Source: Spirochaetales bacterium (GTDB taxonomy: Bacteria; Spirochaetota; Spirochaetia; Sphaerochaetales; Sphaerochaetaceae). Taken from it: a DNA stretch of 33,251 bases. Where the stretch lies: contig JAAZAT010000132.1 in assembly GCA_012514185.1 (NCBI GenBank), positions 1-33,251 of the forward strand, written 5' to 3'. Shown piece by piece: positions 1-6,890 of this stretch. Position 1 is the stretch's first letter; each line of letters starts with the position of its first letter. The notes under the pieces were generated by a model. It had not been told where the DNA came from. It saw only the letters and a program-made list of their open reading frames with translations, and ran no database searches. Both the position numbers and the translations under genes were made by a program.

Positions 1-35
1 ACCTGCGTCTTCTGATCAGGGAGACCGCCCTATGA
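1..35 (+). CDS. C-terminal end of an upstream gene (partial, unidentified)
   Basis: Reading from base 3, ten sense codons (LRLLIRETAL) run to a TGA at 33-35. That TGA overlaps the pyrDK start codon as ATGA, the usual arrangement for translationally coupled operon genes. A second possible reading ends at TGA 13-15. The piece is too short to identify; an upstream pyrimidine gene would fit the context, but this is only a guess. Confidence 0.3.
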   Translation, partial: LRLLIRETAL

Positions 36-1765
36 AGGATGTTTTGAAAGCCTTGCGCCATCGACATCTTGATCGCAACAAGAGTGTCCTGCTCTCCACC
101 GTCAGCGGGGTGGCATCGACTAAACCTGCCTTGCTCACCTATTTCGACACCAAGGTGCCGAGTATCGGCATCATCACGACCAAGAGTTTTCAGGTCGAAG
201 TGAACCCCGGCAACCGCGAACCGGTCATCTGTGAGACCGAGCGGGGCAACTTTGGAAACTCGGTCGGGCTGCGCAATCCCGGGATGGAGCAGGCATTGTA
301 CGAGCTACGAAAGCTCAGGGCAGAGCATGCGTTCAATGCATGCTTGAATGTTTCGCTCTCGGCTGACAGCATCGAGGATTTCATCACCTTGGTGAAGGCC
401 TTCGACGAGGTTGCCGATCTGGTTGAATTGAACTTCTCCTGTCCGCATGCCTCAGCCGGATATGGTGCTTCCATCGGCTGCGACCAGGCGATTGCAGCTG
501 AATATGTGCGTTCAATCAAACAAGCCACTTCATCCTGCAAGGCCCCCTTGTTCGTCAAGTTGACTCCCAACGTCCAGGATATCGGCTCGATTGCCAAAGC
601 AGTGATGGATGCCGGTGCCGATGGCTTGGTGGCCATAAACACCGTCGGACCCATCGTGCACATCGATCCGGCCAGTGGAACGCCTATCCTACAAAACAAG
701 CTGGGAGGTAAGGGAGGCTGCAGTGGCCGGCAGGTTTTTGCGACCGCCCTGGAGGCCGTCAAGGCCATCCGCTTTGCCTGCGGCGATGATATTCCGGTTA
801 TTGGAATGGGCGGAGTCAGTGAAGGCCGCGAGGCTGCGCTCCTGATCGAGGCGGGAGCCGATGCCGTAGGCATAGGGTCGGCCTTGGGTACGGTGGACCA
901 AAGAGACTGGCCTGCCTACCTGGCATCAGTCAAGGCGGAGGCAGAAGCTTTGTTGCAGTCCAGGAAAGAGTATGTCAGCCCCTCTTCCGTCTCCTTTCTC
1001 ATCAATGAACGCCAGATGGCTTATGAGAAGCATGTGGTGACCGACTTCAAGCAATATGGCAAGGATACAGTGATCATTGAGCTGGATGGCAGGCTCGACT
1101 GCCAGGCCGGCCAGTTCGCGTTTTTATGGCTGCCCATGGTAGGAGAGAAACCTTTCTCGGTGGCACACAATGAGCCGTTGACCTTCATCATCAAGAAGCG
1201 GGGCCCGTTCTCGGAAGCCCTTTGCAACCTGGGCGTAGGATCGGAGCTGTATGTGAGAGGCTTGTACGGGGCACAGTTGGAGAATACTCCAACCAAGCAA
1301 GCCCTTTTGATAGCAGGAGGTACTGGAGTTGCCGTGCTGCCGTCTCTTGCTTCCCAGTTGAAAGAGCAGGGAACTGAGATGACCATTCTCATCGGAACCA
1401 GCGAGGATGTGGCGGGAAAAGCCCTGCTTGAAGATGAACTGAGTGCTTTCGGTTCGTTTACCTGCATCGCTGACGCCGGACGACCTGGTCGGGTCCTCGA
1501 TCTGCTCGATACCATCGAGCTCGACAGACAAACAGCGTGTTATCTTGTAGGTCCTGAGATTTTCATGGCCATAGCAAGCCGAAAGCTGTTGGGAAGGAAC
1601 ATCGCTGAAGAGAACCTCTATCTGTCGATGGAACGGATGACCTTGTGTGGTATCGGCATGTGCGGTGAGTGTGCCTGCGGCGATCGGCTGACCTGCCGTT
1701 GGGGAACCTTCATGCGCTATGACTACCTGAAGCAGGAAGCAAGTGAGTTGCTGGCCTATGATTGA
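32..1765 (+). CDS. pyrDK: Fused dihydroorotate dehydrogenase (class 1B) and PyrK electron-transfer subunit
   Basis: This 577-residue protein joins two subunits that are normally separate. Residues 1-310 are a class 1B dihydroorotate dehydrogenase barrel: the substrate loop with NPG at 82-84, the LNFSCP segment with the class-typical catalytic Cys137, VKLTPN at 175-180, and GMGGVS near 258 for FMN phosphate. Residues 325-577 are PyrK-like: KPFS at 373-376 in the place of the FAD motif RPxS, GGTGVA at 429-434 for the pyridine nucleotide, and Cys539, 544, 547 and 555 for a [2Fe-2S] cluster. The reaction is dihydroorotate to orotate with electrons passed through FMN, Fe-S and FAD to NAD+ in the cytoplasm. 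GGGAG lies 8-12 bases before the ATG. pyrC follows with an 8-base overlap, which supports a pyrimidine role. The substrate loop and the GGCSGR segment differ somewhat from textbook PyrD. Confidence 0.9.
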   Translation: MKDVLKALRHRHLDRNKSVLLSTVSGVASTKPALLTYFDTKVPSIGIITTKSFQVEVNPGNREPVICETERGNFGNSVGLRNPGMEQALYELRKLRAEHAFNACLNVSLSADSIEDFITLVKAFDEVADLVELNFSCPHASAGYGASIGCDQAIAAEYVRSIKQATSSCKAPLFVKLTPNVQDIGSIAKAVMDAGADGLVAINTVGPIVHIDPASGTPILQNKLGGKGGCSGRQVFATALEAVKAIRFACGDDIPVIGMGGVSEGREAALLIEAGADAVGIGSALGTVDQRDWPAYLASVKAEAEALLQSRKEYVSPSSVSFLINERQMAYEKHVVTDFKQYGKDTVIIELDGRLDCQAGQFAFLWLPMVGEKPFSVAHNEPLTFIIKKRGPFSEALCNLGVGSELYVRGLYGAQLENTPTKQALLIAGGTGVAVLPSLASQLKEQGTEMTILIGTSEDVAGKALLEDELSAFGSFTCIADAGRPGRVLDLLDTIELDRQTACYLVGPEIFMAIASRKLLGRNIAEENLYLSMERMTLCGIGMCGECACGDRLTCRWGTFMRYDYLKQEASELLAYD

Positions 1766-2804
1766 TCCTCATGTACACCTCAGGGACTGGAATCAGGCAG
1801 ACAAGGAGACCTTGCAACACGGGATGGAGGTCGCCCTTCGATGCGGGATCGACGAGGTGTTCGACATGCCCAATACAAGTCCCCCGCTTACAACCGAGGC
1901 CGCCATCCTGAAACGCCTTGAGGATGCCGATCGATGCCAGACGGGCGTACGCTACCACCTATGGGCCGGGGTGACCTCGGAGCCAAGGCAGGTCGAAAGC
2001 ATCGCCAAGCTTGCCAAAGAGCTTTTTCCCTCCGTGATCGGGTTGAAATTGTTTGCCGGCCACTCAACCGGCAACATGGGACTGGTCGAAGTGGAGATGC
2101 AACGCAGGGTGTACGAAATCCTGGCTGAAGCGGGGTACGAAGGAATGGTGGCATTGCATTGCGAGAAGGAGTCCCTGCTCAAACCAGCCTTGGAGGATGC
2201 CCGCGATTTCTCCAGCCATAGCCTGGCCAGGCCTGTCGAAGCTGAGGTTTCCTCCGTACGTGACCAGATTCGGCTCTCTGGCGAGGCCGGATTCAAAGGG
2301 CATCTGCACATCTGCCACCTCAGCAGCATCGAGGCGCTGGGCATCATCGAAGAGGCCAAGCGTGAAGGCAGGCGCATCAGCCTGGCTGTCACTCCACACC
2401 ATGCATTGCTCTGCAGCAAGGATGCCAAGGACCATGGCCTGTATGCAAAGATGAATCCACCGCTTCGCAGCGAAACCGAGCGGAGCTCGTTGTTCGCCGC
2501 TCTTCTCGAGGGAAGGGTGGACTGGATCGAGACCGATCATGCTCCGCACACCCTCCTGGACAAGGAAGGCGGAGCAAGTGGGATTCCCGGCTTCAGCGGC
2601 TTGCTTCTGCTGGTAAAGCACTTGATTGAACAGGGGGCCCAGAGCTCGTTGCTCACCCGGCTGCTGGGAGAAAGGGTCTTGCAGGTTGCAGGCCTGCCTG
2701 AACGGGAAATCAGCATTCCCGCCTATGATCAGCTCTCCAGCCTCTCTCTTGCTGCTGCACATGCATATCCGTACGACAGCTTTGCGATGTTGCGATTGCG
2801 TTAG
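1758..2804 (+). CDS. pyrC: Dihydroorotase
   Basis: A 348-residue amidohydrolase that closes carbamoyl-aspartate to dihydroorotate, the step before PyrD. Visible metal and active-site features are HVH at residues 5-7 with the following LRDW, the GLKLFAG segment whose lysine would be the carboxylated bridge, the histidines in ALHCE and HICHLSS, and the TDHAPH motif that carries the catalytic aspartate. I chose the ATG at 1758, inside the end of pyrDK (8-base overlap), because it puts HxH at the usual distance from the N terminus. A GTG at 1743 would add five residues and is less likely. The overlap implies translational coupling with pyrDK. The chain is shorter than many class I dihydroorotases (about 430 residues), but all catalytic blocks are present. 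Confidence 0.9.
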   Translation: MIDPHVHLRDWNQADKETLQHGMEVALRCGIDEVFDMPNTSPPLTTEAAILKRLEDADRCQTGVRYHLWAGVTSEPRQVESIAKLAKELFPSVIGLKLFAGHSTGNMGLVEVEMQRRVYEILAEAGYEGMVALHCEKESLLKPALEDARDFSSHSLARPVEAEVSSVRDQIRLSGEAGFKGHLHICHLSSIEALGIIEEAKREGRRISLAVTPHHALLCSKDAKDHGLYAKMNPPLRSETERSSLFAALLEGRVDWIETDHAPHTLLDKEGGASGIPGFSGLLLLVKHLIEQGAQSSLLTRLLGERVLQVAGLPEREISIPAYDQLSSLSLAAAHAYPYDSFAMLRLR

Positions 2805-2824
2805 CACCAGCCCTCTTGTATACT
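2796..2824 (+). promoter_or_regulatory. Probable promoter of the 2845 membrane-protein gene
   Basis: TTGCGT at 2796-2801 and TATACT at 2819-2824 are separated by 17 bases. The -10 box is 5/6 to consensus and the -35 is 3/6. It overlaps the last codons of pyrC. The start point would fall near 2831, just before the GGGAGGG Shine-Dalgarno at 2834-2840, so the 5' leader would be very short. Confidence 0.45.
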
Positions 2825-2844
2825 ACTGCAGTCGGGAGGGCGAC

Positions 2845-4329
2845 TTGATAGATCTTCGTAAACATTCGAGCAGGCACCTGGAAACAAAACTCATTCTGCC
2901 GATTCCTGAGACAAAACGATATGAACGGGAAATTCACTACTACCTGTTCTCACCGCCTCAGTTGTATGTGAACAAGAACACCTACAGCGAGGAGCGGTTG
3001 TTGCATAAATTCCAGAGTCATGGACGGTATTCCTCTCCGGAAATTACGCTGGAAGAGCTGTTGGATATAAACAACAAGCTCAGCCCGCTGACCATTCTCA
3101 AGCGGTACACCGATGACTTGGTCAAGGATGTAACCAGTGTTCCCGAACGAAATGTGATCCATGAACTGCAAACCGTGGTCAATTCGGCGCGGCATGAGAA
3201 CAAAGCCTGCCTTCAGGACTGCAAGGACATGGTGAAGCTGGGGATGATCAATGACCTTACGTCAACCTTGGATGCCTGGCACACCAATGCAGCCACACTC
3301 TGTTCGACCATCCGTGACCTTTTGGAAGCCATCCAAGCAAAATTCAGTCCCGACAATCGCTTGCTGCTCGCTTTTCTCTGGGCTGACGAGGCTGTCAGCC
3401 TGCTGTGTGAGAAACATGCCATCGATCTCTATATGGCTTCCAGCTCCCTGCAACAGCACATGCAGACGACTTTGACAAACCTGCTGAGTTTCTCGCGCGA
3501 GGAGATGGAGTACCGCAGTGAGCACGATTATCCAAGCGGGAGTTCGAATCCCGAAACCGTGCAGTATCGAAAGGCGGTACTGAAGAAGTGGACGCAGTCT
3601 TCTCTGTATCTGGTTCCTGAAGTTTCTCGGTGGCCCAAGCGGGTTTCTGAGATTCTAGCCGGTACGGCAGCAGGCGTTGCAATGGCCTTTGCCACCTTGA
3701 CGACGATTTTTGCCGAGACCACCTTCATACGCAACAGCTTCCAATGGGCGTTCATCGTCATCATCGGTTATGTGTTCAAGGACCGGATCAAGGAGTGGTT
3801 GCGACTCTTTTTCAAGGCGGTGCTGCCGCGTATGATGGCCGATGAGATTTCAGCGTTTCTTTCGCCCAAGACGAACAAGAAAATCTGTTCCAGCCGGATT
3901 CGCCTGACCTTTGAGGATGTCGACACCCTGCCTTCCTATGTCAAGGAAATCCGCAAAGACAAAAACAACCCCTTCAGGGACATGCTCCCCAAAGAGGATG
4001 TAATCCATTATATCCGTGACCTAGCCATGCATCCTTTGACCAAGCATGCCCTGGAGCGGGAGAGTTTCCCCAGGGAGAACAACTTCACCCTGGTCACCCG
4101 CATCAGGCTTGACGATTTTCTCAAGGAGATGGACGACCCCAATGATGTTGTATTTCGGATGGACCCCAATGCAGATGAGCTTGATCAGCTCAGCAGTGAG
4201 CGGGTCTATCATCTGCATCTGATCATCCGCGAGTATTCAAAGAAAGAGGATCTGGACAACTACAGCCATTACACGGTGGTGCTCAACAAGAGCGGGATAG
4301 TCCGCATCGAGCAGATGCCGCTGGCCTAA
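2845..4329 (+). CDS. Conserved-looking membrane protein of unknown function, two transmembrane helices
   Basis: I do not recognise this 494-residue protein. The TTG at 2845 is chosen as start because GGGAGGG ends four bases before it and the frame further upstream lies inside pyrC. Residues 1-265 are mostly charged and helical. A hydrophobic pair of helices sits near residues 268-290 (ILAGTAAGVAMAFATL) and 298-312 (FQWAFIVIIGYVF), joined by a short loop with TTFIRNS. The remaining 180 residues look soluble and end in alternating beta-like segments (VYHLHLIIRE, HYTVVLNKSG). The topology suggests two cytoplasmic domains flanking a helical hairpin; there is no signal peptide. It has its own promoter after pyrC and converges on the HD gene with interlocked stops (4326-4329). 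A sensor or scaffold role is conceivable, but nothing in the sequence shows it. Confidence 0.75.
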   Translation: MIDLRKHSSRHLETKLILPIPETKRYEREIHYYLFSPPQLYVNKNTYSEERLLHKFQSHGRYSSPEITLEELLDINNKLSPLTILKRYTDDLVKDVTSVPERNVIHELQTVVNSARHENKACLQDCKDMVKLGMINDLTSTLDAWHTNAATLCSTIRDLLEAIQAKFSPDNRLLLAFLWADEAVSLLCEKHAIDLYMASSSLQQHMQTTLTNLLSFSREEMEYRSEHDYPSGSSNPETVQYRKAVLKKWTQSSLYLVPEVSRWPKRVSEILAGTAAGVAMAFATLTTIFAETTFIRNSFQWAFIVIIGYVFKDRIKEWLRLFFKAVLPRMMADEISAFLSPKTNKKICSSRIRLTFEDVDTLPSYVKEIRKDKNNPFRDMLPKEDVIHYIRDLAMHPLTKHALERESFPRENNFTLVTRIRLDDFLKEMDDPNDVVFRMDPNADELDQLSSERVYHLHLIIREYSKKEDLDNYSHYTVVLNKSGIVRIEQMPLA

Positions 4330-4877
4330 AGCCCGATTTTCGAGCTTGCTTTGCCCATCGCCTCTATGGTGAGGGTGATGATGTGTTCCAGGGGCAGGTC
4401 GAGCATCTGTGCTCCTTGGGTGATCAGATCACGATTCACCCCGGCGGCAAATCCTTTGGAAGACCATTTCTTCTTAACCGATTTGACGCTCATGCCCTGC
4501 ATGCGTTCAGGACGCATGAGTGCCGTTGCGTAGACAAGGCCGGTCAGTTCATCGATGGTGTAGAGGACTTTTTCCATGAAGTGCACAGGTTCAACATCGC
4601 TGCAAATCCCCCATCCGTGGCTGCAGACGGCATGAATGAATGCCTCATCGACATCGATTTCCTTTAACAGCTGTGGAGCTTTCTTGCAATGCTCTTCAGG
4701 AAACATCCCCCAGTCGATGTCATGCAGCAAGCCCACCAGGGACCAATATTCGGCATCGTGTCCATACTCGGTCGCAAAACGAGCCATGGTCTCTTCAACG
4801 CAAAACGCATGGTACACCAATGCCTCATTGGGATTGTACTTGCGAAGCAGCCTCTCCGCTTCTTCTCTCATAACCAT
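4326..4877 (-). CDS. HD-superfamily hydrolase
   Basis: A 183-residue protein of the compact HD phosphohydrolase class. The metal ligands are visible: His23 in YHAFCVEE, His52-Asp53 in LVGLLHDIDWGM, histidines at 82 and 87 (IHAVCSHGWG) and Asp109 in TIDELTGLV. Such proteins cleave phosphate esters of nucleotides or related metabolites; the substrate cannot be told from sequence. The ATG at 4877 follows AGGAGG with six bases between. A second in-frame ATG lies two codons in. It is divergent from the corA leader and converges on the 2845 membrane protein, sharing a 4-base CTAA in which both stop codons sit. A relation to CorA regulation is not shown. Confidence 0.85.
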   Translation of the reverse strand: MVMREEAERLLRKYNPNEALVYHAFCVEETMARFATEYGHDAEYWSLVGLLHDIDWGMFPEEHCKKAPQLLKEIDVDEAFIHAVCSHGWGICSDVEPVHFMEKVLYTIDELTGLVYATALMRPERMQGMSVKSVKKKWSSKGFAAGVNRDLITQGAQMLDLPLEHIITLTIEAMGKASSKIGL

Positions 4878-4896
4878 ACTCTTCCTCCTACAGCGG

Positions 4897-4924
4897 AGTA
4901 TAGGCGGTTTGATTCATTTGGAAA
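4897..4924 (-). promoter_or_regulatory. Probable promoter of the HD hydrolase gene
   Basis: On the minus strand TATACT (plus 4897-4902, 5/6) is preceded after 16 bases by TTTCCA (plus 4919-4924, 4/6). Transcription would start near 4890, leaving a short leader that contains AGGAGG before the ATG at 4877. Confidence 0.4.
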
Positions 4925-4949
4925 AGGGAGAATTTTCTTTCATTCCCCC

Positions 4950-4979
4950 TTTATTCTTCTTCTCGGTCTATGCTAGACT
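4950..4979 (+). promoter_or_regulatory. Probable corA promoter with extended -10
   Basis: TGC-TAGACT at 4971-4979 has the TGn extension and 4/6 of a -10 box. A weak -35, TTTATT, lies 18 bases upstream at 4950-4955. The start point would fall near 4986, at the foot of the first leader hairpin. A palindrome (4966-4978) covers the -10 box, so a repressor bound there would block this promoter. Confidence 0.4.
4966..4978. repeat. Palindrome GTCTA-TGC-TAGAC over the corA -10 region
   Basis: A perfect 5-base inverted repeat with a 3-base centre. The same arms with a different centre recur at 5032-5044. Position over the -10 box suggests an operator. The binding protein is unknown. Confidence 0.5.
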
Positions 4980-4988
4980 ATGGGCGGT

Positions 4989-5007
4989 GCTTGCCAGGCC
5001 GGCAAGC
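4989..5007 (+). other. First leader hairpin in the corA 5' region
   Basis: GCTTGCC (4989-4995) and GGCAAGC (5001-5007) form a perfect 7-base-pair stem with a 5-base loop. It lies between the proposed transcription start and the Shine-Dalgarno of the leader frame. No U-run follows, so it is not a terminator; it could cap or protect the 5' end. Confidence 0.55.
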
Positions 5008-5018
5008 CATCACATGCA

Positions 5019-5096
5019 AGGAGGAGCCAATGTCTACGTTAGACGACGGTGGTAGTATAACACCCCTGCCTAGAAAGCCGCTCATGGCGTCCTCCT
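5019..5096 (+). promoter_or_regulatory. Shine-Dalgarno-hiding RNA structure in the corA leader
   Basis: Bases 5019-5025 (AGGAGGA, the leader Shine-Dalgarno) can pair with 5090-5096 (TCCTCCT). After a bulged G5089 the helix continues with 5026-5029 (GCCA) on 5085-5088 (TGGC). After a bulged A5030 it adds 5031-5032 on 5083-5084. The total is 13 base pairs, covering both Shine-Dalgarno and start codon of the 26-codon frame. The same pyrimidine run, 5090-5095, can instead pair with GGAGGA at 5162-5167, the Shine-Dalgarno of corA. The two pairings exclude each other. This is read by eye; no folding energy was computed. Confidence 0.5.
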
Positions 5097-5110
5097 GGTA
5101 CAGCTGCTAG
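5030..5110 (+). CDS. Possible 26-residue leader peptide upstream of corA
   Basis: ATG at 5030 follows AAGGAGGAG with an ideal gap, and 26 codons run to TAG at 5108-5110. The peptide begins MSTLDDGG, has a proline and basic segment TPLPRKP, and ends in SSWYSC; two serine codons TCC TCC form the anti-Shine-Dalgarno run. It ends 60 bases before corA. I infer a regulatory leader peptide: known enterobacterial magnesium transporters (mgtA with mgtL, corA with corL) use short translated leaders, mgtL being proline-rich. The peptide itself resembles no family I know. The alternative is a small functional protein. The strong Shine-Dalgarno is what raises this above chance. Confidence 0.55.
   Translation: MSTLDDGGSITPLPRKPLMASSWYSC
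5032..5044. repeat. Second palindrome GTCTA-CGT-TAGAC, at the start of the leader frame
   Basis: It has identical 5-base arms to the palindrome at 4966-4978, with centres 66 bases apart. It overlaps codons 1-5 of the leader frame, so it could act as DNA operator or as a small RNA hairpin at the translation start. Confidence 0.5.
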
Positions 5111-5170
5111 AAAAGCCAGGTCAATCCCCTGTGGATTCGGGAGTACGCCCCAACCATCTACGGAGGAAGT

Positions 5171-6196
5171 ATGATCACAATCAGAAAAAATCTGATGAGC
5201 CAGAATCCAGGAGATCCCATCCAGGAGGCTCCCTACACTTGGGTTGATGCACGCGACATCAACCGCGACGATATCTCCCAGCTTGAGGAGCAGTATTCGA
5301 TTTCCAGTGAGTTGCTCGCAGATATCATGGACCAGGACGAACAGGCGCGCATCGAGAAAGAGGATGATTACATCGCTCTCATCGTACGTCTGCCCGCCAT
5401 GGCCGATGATTGCAAGGGAATCAACCAGTATGCTGTTCCACTCGGTATTGTCTTGGTTCGCGATACTGTCATCACCATCTGCCAAAGTGACAGCATCGTT
5501 CTTGAGGATTTTGCAAAGAACCGGTACCGCCAATATCCGGTTCAGACGATGGAAGGTTTTGTCATCAGCATTCTCGGTCGTGCAGTGATGGTATACATCC
5601 GTCTGCTCAAGTACATCAACCGCCAGAAGAGCCAGGTTGAGGAGCAGCTGCACAAGAGCATCATGAACTATGAGTTGATCCAGCTGCTGCAGATCCAGAA
5701 GTCCTTGGTTTACTTCTCCACCAGTCTCACCACCAATGAGGCTCTTCTTGAGCGCCTGCAGAGAACCCCGTACTTCAAGCTGGCAGGGGAGGAGGAGCGT
5801 GACTTCCTCGATGACGTGATAACCGACAACAAGCAGGCCATTGAGATGGCGAACATCTACTCTTCAATCCTTACCGGAACGATGGATGCATTTGCCTCGG
5901 TGATCAGCAATAACATGAATGTCATCATGAAGCGGCTTACCATCATCTCAATCAGCTTGATGATTCCGACCTTTGTAACCGGATTCTATGGAATGAATGT
6001 CAATCTGCCCTTCATGAACAATCCCTTTGCCTGGATAGGCATCCTCTCCTTTTGCGCGGTGAGCGCCTTGATCGGCGGCTGGATGCTCTCGGACAGGCGC
6101 AATGAGAGGCTGGTGCAGCGCTCCTTGCTCGGGGCAAGGGAGACGGCGCGGGACAAACGGAGAAAAAAACAAAAAAAACGGTCCCTGCCCGATTGA
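5171..6196 (+). CDS. corA: CorA-family magnesium/cobalt channel
   Basis: A 341-residue inner-membrane protein. The large N-terminal region is cytoplasmic. The family signature GMN is at residues 274-276 (YGMNVNLPF), directly after the first helix (about 255-275, ISISLMIPTFVTGF), and the second helix is about 287-306 (WIGILSFCAVSALIGGW). CorA works as a pentamer that lets Mg2+ in and is gated by cytoplasmic Mg2+. The ATG at 5171 follows GGAGGAAGT. After helix 2 there is an unusually long tail of about 35 residues, ending in a lysine/arginine-rich stretch (RDKRRKKQKKR) encoded by runs of A. The gene has an elaborate leader and is probably controlled there. It is followed by a YkgJ-type gene 55 bases downstream on the same strand. 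Confidence 0.93.
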   Translation: MITIRKNLMSQNPGDPIQEAPYTWVDARDINRDDISQLEEQYSISSELLADIMDQDEQARIEKEDDYIALIVRLPAMADDCKGINQYAVPLGIVLVRDTVITICQSDSIVLEDFAKNRYRQYPVQTMEGFVISILGRAVMVYIRLLKYINRQKSQVEEQLHKSIMNYELIQLLQIQKSLVYFSTSLTTNEALLERLQRTPYFKLAGEEERDFLDDVITDNKQAIEMANIYSSILTGTMDAFASVISNNMNVIMKRLTIISISLMIPTFVTGFYGMNVNLPFMNNPFAWIGILSFCAVSALIGGWMLSDRRNERLVQRSLLGARETARDKRRKKQKKRSLPD

Positions 6197-6251
6197 TTCA
6201 CACAATTTTGTAATGCTACCATCTCCAAGTTCTTGGGAGAGTTCTTCAAAA

Positions 6252-6890
6252 ATGGACAGCATCATACAACTCTGTTCTGCTTTCGGCGGAACGTACGCCG
6301 GTCGGTCAATGACCGACCTGGTGGCCGTATATTCAGAAATCGAGCAAAAAACCAATTCTTTTTGCACTACATACAACATTGCCTGCGGTTCAGGATGTGG
6401 AACGTGCTGTGAGCACTTCATGCCCGATATCACTGCCAGCGAAGCACGCTTGGTTGCCGCGTACCTGCTCATCATCAAGAAGGATGCTTCCTTGATTGAG
6501 AAAGTGCGCAACAGTATCGGCAACCAGGAGGGCCCTTGCCCGCTGTATCGGTTCGACTCACCCTTTCATTGTTCCGTCTATGCTGCCCGGCCTCTGATCT
6601 GCCGCCTGTTCGGAGCCTGCGCCTATCAGGGCAAGAACGGCTATGCGGTGTTCAGGCGCTGCAAGTACAATGAGGAGAAGACCATGCCCGAGCATATCGA
6701 CTTTGACAGCGATGTACCGGTCATGCAGGACTACTCCTATCTTTTGCGGTCGCAGGACGACCAGGAAGGGGAGGTAGGCTTTCTCCCTGAAAAAGTAGCA
6801 AGCATGCTCGACCAGCTGCAATTTCTGGCAGGCATGCTTGATAAGGACGATACCAATCCGGACGATACTCCGAATCCGATGGCCAGTTAG
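6252..6890 (+). CDS. YkgJ-type CxxxCxxCC cluster-binding protein
   Basis: A 212-residue cytoplasmic protein of the CxxCxxCC (YkgJ) class. Cys45, 49, 52 and 53 form the CGSGCGTCC block, and a second group, Cys96 in GPCPLY, Cys107 in HCSVYAARP, Cys117 in ICRLFG and Cys123, completes the likely metal or Fe-S site. RPLICRLFG is the family's best conserved segment. The biochemical role of the family is not settled. The start is uncertain: ATG 6252 has GGGAGA 11 bases upstream, a long gap; ATG 6213 would add 13 residues but has no Shine-Dalgarno. The acidic C terminus (about 25 residues) is probably disordered. It converges on rlmI with stops interlocked in TTAG at 6887-6890. Confidence 0.75.
   Translation: MDSIIQLCSAFGGTYAGRSMTDLVAVYSEIEQKTNSFCTTYNIACGSGCGTCCEHFMPDITASEARLVAAYLLIIKKDASLIEKVRNSIGNQEGPCPLYRFDSPFHCSVYAARPLICRLFGACAYQGKNGYAVFRRCKYNEEKTMPEHIDFDSDVPVMQDYSYLLRSQDDQEGEVGFLPEKVASMLDQLQFLAGMLDKDDTNPDDTPNPMAS

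Noticed and set aside
190-873. A 227-codon minus-strand frame inside pyrDK
   Set aside because: Shadow of the dehydrogenase barrel; no start signal or motif.
1743-1757. GTG 1743 as the pyrC start
   Set aside because: It adds five residues ahead of the conserved MIDPHVHLRDW without a better Shine-Dalgarno.
4966-5170. Known Mg2+ riboswitch (M-box) or Mn2+ riboswitch ahead of corA
   Set aside because: I looked for the conserved M-box and yybP-ykoY core segments and did not find them in order. The region is better explained by a translated leader.
6145-6190. Terminator after corA from GGGAC and GTCCC around the A-run
   Set aside because: The loop would be over 20 bases, the stem only five pairs, and no U-run follows; the bases are the end of the coding region.
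5030-6196. Read-through of TAG 5108 joining the leader frame to corA
   Set aside because: The leader frame is in phase with corA and the 20 codons between are open, but phase agrees by chance one time in three, and corA has its own strong Shine-Dalgarno and family-type N terminus.
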